From Rosellinia necatrix (taxonomy: Eukaryota; Ascomycota; Sordariomycetes; Xylariales; Xylariaceae), in NCBI GenBank assembly GCA_021209875.1, contig JAGYVD010000003.1:3038001-3102000 (forward strand): 64,000 bases of DNA, in the 5' to 3' direction. Shown one piece after another: positions 60,060 to 64,000 of the stretch (positions are counted from its first letter, which is position 1; each line of letters opens with the position of its first letter). The notes under the pieces were generated by a model. It was not told the DNA's origin. It did no database searches and was given only the letters and a program-made list of their open reading frames with translations. Made by a program: the position numbers and the translations under genes.

Positions 60060-62780
60060 CTACCAGTACACCCCACCCCCCTTCCCATCCTTGCCATCCC
60101 AAAGCGTGAGCTTCCCGTTCCTTCCGTGATCTTTCCTACCGCTAATCCCCCTTGCGGTCCCGCCCATATCGCTACCCGCGCCCTCGTCGAGCACGGTCGC
60201 GAGCCCTCCCTTCCGCCTCTCGCTCAGCCAGCGGTCCGTCCACGCCCTCATGCGCTTCCGGCTGGCCTCGCTGCCCACGTTGACCGTCGGCACGACCTTC
60301 TCGATGCGCAGGGTCATGAGGAAGAGGGCGAGCTCGCGGAAGCTCGAGTGCTCCGAGTACGGCACGCCGAGGCAGATGGCTTCTGCGGTGCTGCCGCGCT
60401 GGGGGGCGAGGTCGCGGGTGCTGAAGCGTGTCCGCCACATCTCGCCGTGCAGAATCGAGGTCGTCGGGATGAGGGGGGAACCCGGGGTCGGTGCGCCGCC
60501 ACCGCCGCTCTTGGCAGTACCGGGGCCGGTGGCGGTGGCGGCGGTTGGGGACCGGAAGTTCCACCCCGAAGGCCGGAAGCCGACAACGCGCGTGAAGTGC
60601 GGCTTCTGGGCGTCGAGGTATGCCTGTAGCGTCTCGGCGCGGATCTCCGCTAGTGTCTGCATGTGCACCTGCGCCTCCTGCGGGTCCGCCGTCATCAGCG
60701 CCGCCAGCTCTGGGTCGCCCAGCTGCGCGCATATCCGCATCTTGGATGCCGGCGCGAAAATCTTGGTGTCCAGCGCCTGTGCGATCGCCTTGCAGATCCG
60801 CTCCTTGCCGATCGAGTACGTCCCGCAGACGACGAGGAGTCTGTGCCTGGGGGTCGCCTTCCCCCCGACCCCGTCGCCGTGTAGATTTGGGGTTTTCGCC
60901 GAGACAGCCGTCACGCCGCAGTCCCCTTTCGGGAAGAACGAGCTTACTGTTGTGCTGCCCTTCTCGCGCTTGAGCCCATTGAACGCCTCATCTGCTGCAC
61001 TCGGGTCTCCTGATAGAGACTTGCAAAAGTCCGCACAAGCCTGGATCACGTCGTTTTGCGGAGGGAAGGAATACCGAGGGTTGAGGTATGTCGTGTCTAA
61101 ATAGCATATGTCGATCCTTTGTTGCTTGACCTTCCCTGATATTGCGTCTACAATATCTGGTTTGAGTAAAGGATGGGCAACCTGCGCGGGACAGGCGCGG
61201 AAGTCACCACAATGGAGTATCCGCTGGGCCCTTGGATTCGGCCCCTTTCCAATTCTTTTCTGGAACAGGAAAAGGGAACTGCCTGGACAGTGGTTCGCTG
61301 GTATCATGGTTACGGTAACACCATCCGTACCTGGCACCTCCACCATCTCTTCAAATTCGAGCTCCTTTATGTACTTAGAAGCGGTCCGTAATTGGTTTTT
61401 GATAAGGCTACCCGTCACTTTGCTGCAATATATGGGACCATGACACCAGTTCGACGTCAGGCCAACATAGTGGTCGCTGTGGAAATGACTGAGAAAGTAG
61501 GCGTTGCATCCTTTGACGGCTCCGTAGCGGAAGGCATCAACACAGATGGAGAAGCCTGGCATGATCTTATAGAATGGACATGTTCTCTGGTACGAGGGCT
61601 TGCCCTTGGAGGCGTGCTCTGCCGCTGCCGCGGAAGCCCAAGCAGAATCCTCAGCATGACCGGACATTAATTTGGTAAAAGCAGACGCTGAGCGATCTGT
61701 GCTGCCTCCGAGATCTATTGGATTGGCCTGGCCTGGCCGGGGAACGGCAGCTTTTGCAAATCGTTTGCTCATTTGGGGGACATCCACGGTATCCGCTAAA
61801 GGTAACGGGGCTGATCCTGATGTGGACGGGGTGTCTCCGTCAAGGCAGGCATTGACATGAACAGTCGCCTGCTCTGATGTTATACCGTCTAGGCTAGTGC
61901 TGCAAATAGGGCACGCCTGTTCCATAGAATCCTCGGCATGTTCGGCTTCCAGCCTTGCCTGCTCCTCCATGAACCGTCGTTCGCGAAATTCCTCACCACT
62001 CTCCTCTAAGTCGTCATCCTCCCCAAAGAAGCCTTCCATATCGTCGAGGTCCTTGAACCGATCATTATGGGATTGATCTCTTTGGATATCTGGCCAACTA
62101 AGGGGACCGAGGCAACGTTCATCGATAGGTGGGTTCGCCACCGGAAGGACGAGGGCATCAGGTTTGTCGACAGGGGTTGGTGGCCGGATTGTCGCAACAG
62201 CGCTCGCGGGTTTCGGTAGGGGCCGGTCTGTCGCACCACTCTCGTCTTCTTCGCTGTCCGAATCAGCCATGAACGGACCCCTCCCTCGACCTTTCTTTGC
62301 TGGTCGGGGCTGATTTCGACCTGATGGCGCTGCCGCTGCCGCTGCCGCTGCTGCTGCCGCTGCGTCCATCTGCTCCGGTTCTTGCGCTATTAGGCCGTGC
62401 CCATTCGCCTCCGCGACAGGCTGCAAAGCATCGCTAACACCACGGCTTAATTTGCGCCGTTTCGGTGGATTCTGGGCTGTTTCTTGTGATTCCTCACGAG
62501 CGCACTCCCCGGTGCCGAAAGGGCCGCCAGCATCGTCTTCTTCCCTTGACAGCACGCGTGACTTCGACTCTGCCACGACGAGAGCGGAGGGCTCGGGTAG
62601 GAAAAGCTGTTCCTCGACCTCAACCTTTTGGAAAAAATTCAAGATATTCCCGTTTGGCTTTGCATTGCTCCTCTTCCCGTTAGGCGTCGTCGCGTTGGCG
62701 TTCTGTGCGGCCGGAAGGAAGCTGAGCTTGGTCTGCCTGGGTGGCCTTCGAGGAGTGCCTGATTTAGTCGGCATAGTCAT
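60060..62780 (-). CDS. pso2: DNA cross-link repair nuclease Pso2/SNM1 (beta-CASP)
   Basis: 5'-exonuclease of the metallo-beta-lactamase/beta-CASP family that processes interstrand cross-links (DCLRE1A orthologue). Intronless, 906 residues. The N-terminus has RQTKLSFLP, a PIP-box-like sequence. A UBZ4-type zinc finger is complete: Cys290, Cys293, His308, Cys312. The lactamase domain begins near CPFYKIMPGFSICVDAFRYG and holds HFHSDH with His432, His434, Asp436 and His437. It continues with NHCPGSSLFLF, HCGDFRA and YLDTTYLNPRY. The beta-CASP part includes VCGTYSIGKERI, FSTRDLAP and VPYSEHSSFREL, ending with PTVNVGSEASRKRM. A low-complexity poly-Ala tract (about 145) and a Gly/Pro/Thr linker lie outside the domains. 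A second ATG two codons downstream is an equally good start. Confidence 0.95.
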   Translation of the reverse strand: MTMPTKSGTPRRPPRQTKLSFLPAAQNANATTPNGKRSNAKPNGNILNFFQKVEVEEQLFLPEPSALVVAESKSRVLSREEDDAGGPFGTGECAREESQETAQNPPKRRKLSRGVSDALQPVAEANGHGLIAQEPEQMDAAAAAAAAAAAAPSGRNQPRPAKKGRGRGPFMADSDSEEDESGATDRPLPKPASAVATIRPPTPVDKPDALVLPVANPPIDERCLGPLSWPDIQRDQSHNDRFKDLDDMEGFFGEDDDLEESGEEFRERRFMEEQARLEAEHAEDSMEQACPICSTSLDGITSEQATVHVNACLDGDTPSTSGSAPLPLADTVDVPQMSKRFAKAAVPRPGQANPIDLGGSTDRSASAFTKLMSGHAEDSAWASAAAAEHASKGKPSYQRTCPFYKIMPGFSICVDAFRYGAVKGCNAYFLSHFHSDHYVGLTSNWCHGPIYCSKVTGSLIKNQLRTASKYIKELEFEEMVEVPGTDGVTVTMIPANHCPGSSLFLFQKRIGKGPNPRAQRILHCGDFRACPAQVAHPLLKPDIVDAISGKVKQQRIDICYLDTTYLNPRYSFPPQNDVIQACADFCKSLSGDPSAADEAFNGLKREKGSTTVSSFFPKGDCGVTAVSAKTPNLHGDGVGGKATPRHRLLVVCGTYSIGKERICKAIAQALDTKIFAPASKMRICAQLGDPELAALMTADPQEAQVHMQTLAEIRAETLQAYLDAQKPHFTRVVGFRPSGWNFRSPTAATATGPGTAKSGGGGAPTPGSPLIPTTSILHGEMWRTRFSTRDLAPQRGSTAEAICLGVPYSEHSSFRELALFLMTLRIEKVVPTVNVGSEASRKRMRAWTDRWLSERRKGGLATVLDEGAGSDMGGTARGISGRKDHGRNGKLTLWDGKDGKGGGVYW

Positions 62781-63414
62781 TCCAAATGTGAGCGACGAAC
62801 AAAATCATTTTCGCAAAATGCTAGTTTCCGTACGCGGTAAATTGGCTCCCCTCTATCTTCCTTCTCCCTTTTAGTCCTTCCCTTGTGTCAAAGGAAGGCT
62901 CCTTGCTCTTGGGTATTGTGAATAAAATTACATAGGTAGGTTGGATAGATAGTGGAAGAGTTGCCCCGCGACGTCTTTACGTAGGTACCTAAGGTACCTA
63001 GAGACGTTTATTACGCTACTTGCAGTGCGTGCTGCGCTTAAATACGCTAATCAATTTTTGGACACGCGACCTGAGCACCAAGGTTACTTACTGGGTACCT
63101 AGGTAGGTATGCGAAAACGCGCTGTCACTTGACATCAGAGGCCACTCTACCTACTTAGGTACCTACATCAACCAAGTTTTTAGCTAGCTAGGTACTTAGC
63201 TTACTGGGGCGCTGGGAGCCCATTGCTACGAAAAAGGTCGGTGTTCTCTTTCCATCTTTATTCAAGTTCAAGTTTAAGTTTAGGTGACAGAGCTTTGTGA
63301 CATGCGTCTCAATCCCTATTTGATTTAGGATGTTGGCAGCCCTATTTTGTTCGTCCTATGACGCTATTCATTATTCTATAAAACATGAAGTGTGAAAATT
63401 TAATTGTGAGGCGT
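62781..63414. promoter_or_regulatory. pso2 promoter and transporter 3' flank
   Basis: Contains a TAGGTACCTA-word cluster at 62930-63200 and a TTCAAGTTCAAGTTTAAGTTTAGG repeat near 63261-63285. No gene. Confidence 0.5.
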
Positions 63415-64000
63415 TTAGTTCGCCCTCTTCTCGTCGAGACCAATCTCCGTGCCACTTTCTCGGCCGGGCGATTCGGATCCCGAGCTACCCGCAGTTAACT
63501 TCTCATTCTTCAACGAGTTGGAAGCATTTTGAGGCTTCCCGCTGAAGTAATTGTGAATGTCCTGGGTTATTTCCTCGTTATCGTCGTGTTCAAAGCTCGC
63601 CGACTCTGCGTCGCCAACTGCCCTTCTCTCCTGCCACTCTGCGCGGAGGTCACGAATCTTGTTTTTCATGTCCAGTTCTGGGTGGTAGCTTTTGCCATCG
63701 CCCCTCCATCGCTCCCATAGAGACAGGTGTTGCGGGTGAATCGCGATTCCGTGGTATTCTTCAGGGCGGCCTTCCAGAATGTATTGCCACCGCCGTTCTT
63801 GTTCCTTTAGGTCAAGGCCGGTGGTATCCGGAAGCCAGATTAGCGTTACGAGCATGCCGGCAAGACCAAACCACGGCACCACGAGGAATTTTGTCGGTGT
63901 GTCAATGTAATTGTAGAGTACCGAGGCCAAGAGGGCACCGGCCTTGCCAATCATGGCCGAGAAGCCGTGTGCACTAGCACGTACTTGCGTCGGGTAGACC
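63415..64000 (-). CDS. MFS transporter, phosphate/glycerophosphodiester family (C-terminal part)
   Basis: The frame is open to the window edge and covers the last 194 residues plus one base; the N-terminal part lies outside. The visible start VYPTQVRASAHGFSAMIGKA is the loop before a transmembrane helix of major-facilitator proteins (E-x-YPT-x-RA-x-A-G). It is followed by a helix with VVPWFGLAGMLVTLIWLP and then LPDTTGLDLKEQERRW and YHGIAIHPQHLSLWERW. From memory these resemble the fungal Pho84/Git1 (inorganic phosphate or glycerophosphoinositol) branch; the exact substrate cannot be told. A cytosolic tail of about 120 residues, rich in Glu, Ser and Lys, ends the protein. Confidence 0.8.
   Translation of the reverse strand, partial: VYPTQVRASAHGFSAMIGKAGALLASVLYNYIDTPTKFLVVPWFGLAGMLVTLIWLPDTTGLDLKEQERRWQYILEGRPEEYHGIAIHPQHLSLWERWRGDGKSYHPELDMKNKIRDLRAEWQERRAVGDAESASFEHDDNEEITQDIHNYFSGKPQNASNSLKNEKLTAGSSGSESPGRESGTEIGLDEKRAN

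Noticed and set aside
60250..61104. 284-codon frame (+) opposite pso2
   Set aside because: Antisense shadow of a GC-rich conserved gene; no family resemblance.

Overview
The window is nuclear DNA of a filamentous ascomycete, most likely a Sordariomycete. The grounds are short introns (mostly 50-130 bp) with GT(A/G)NGN donors and CTAAC-type branch points, the protein families present, and a C-to-T-degraded LTR retrotransposon of the kind made by repeat-induced point mutation (RIP). The genus cannot be named from sequence alone.

Layout. 1-12.1 kb is gene dense: a 14-3-3 protein (+), DPH4 (-), mitochondrial ribosomal protein mL59 (-), splicing helicase Prp28 (-) and an M1 aminopeptidase Ape2 (+). 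13.0-20.0 kb is a complete but dead Ty3/gypsy element with two 187-bp LTRs and a 5-bp target duplication, followed at once by a second LTR-like block. 22.5-31.4 kb holds enolase (+), 40S ribosomal protein S13/uS15 (+, 13 exons), the Dpy-30 motif protein Sdc1 of COMPASS (-) and the nuclease FAN1 (+). From 31.4 to 58.4 kb only two genes can be supported: a conserved Ser/Thr-Pro-rich protein of unknown function (35.9-36.7 kb) and the CCAAT-binding factor subunit HapB/NF-YA (51.3-52.2 kb). The long gaps around them carry minisatellites, microsatellites and old repeat debris. 58.4-64.0 kb has LSm2 (+), the cross-link repair nuclease Pso2/SNM1 (-) and the C-terminal end of an MFS transporter (-) that runs off the window.

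The genes are mostly unrelated housekeeping functions. Thematic pairs exist (Prp28 and LSm2 in splicing; FAN1 and Pso2 in interstrand cross-link repair; DPH4, mL59 and S13 in translation), but nothing suggests a cluster. Exon boundaries were worked out by hand from splice motifs and family alignment from memory. No new defence, biosynthetic or RNA system was identified. The most notable observations are the extreme intron density of the S13 gene, with micro-exons and one GC-AG intron, the clean structure of the RIP-degraded element, a 586-bp first intron in LSM2, and a dispersed family of TAGGTACCTA-type words, one pair of which is an inverted repeat around a (TAG)n tract.
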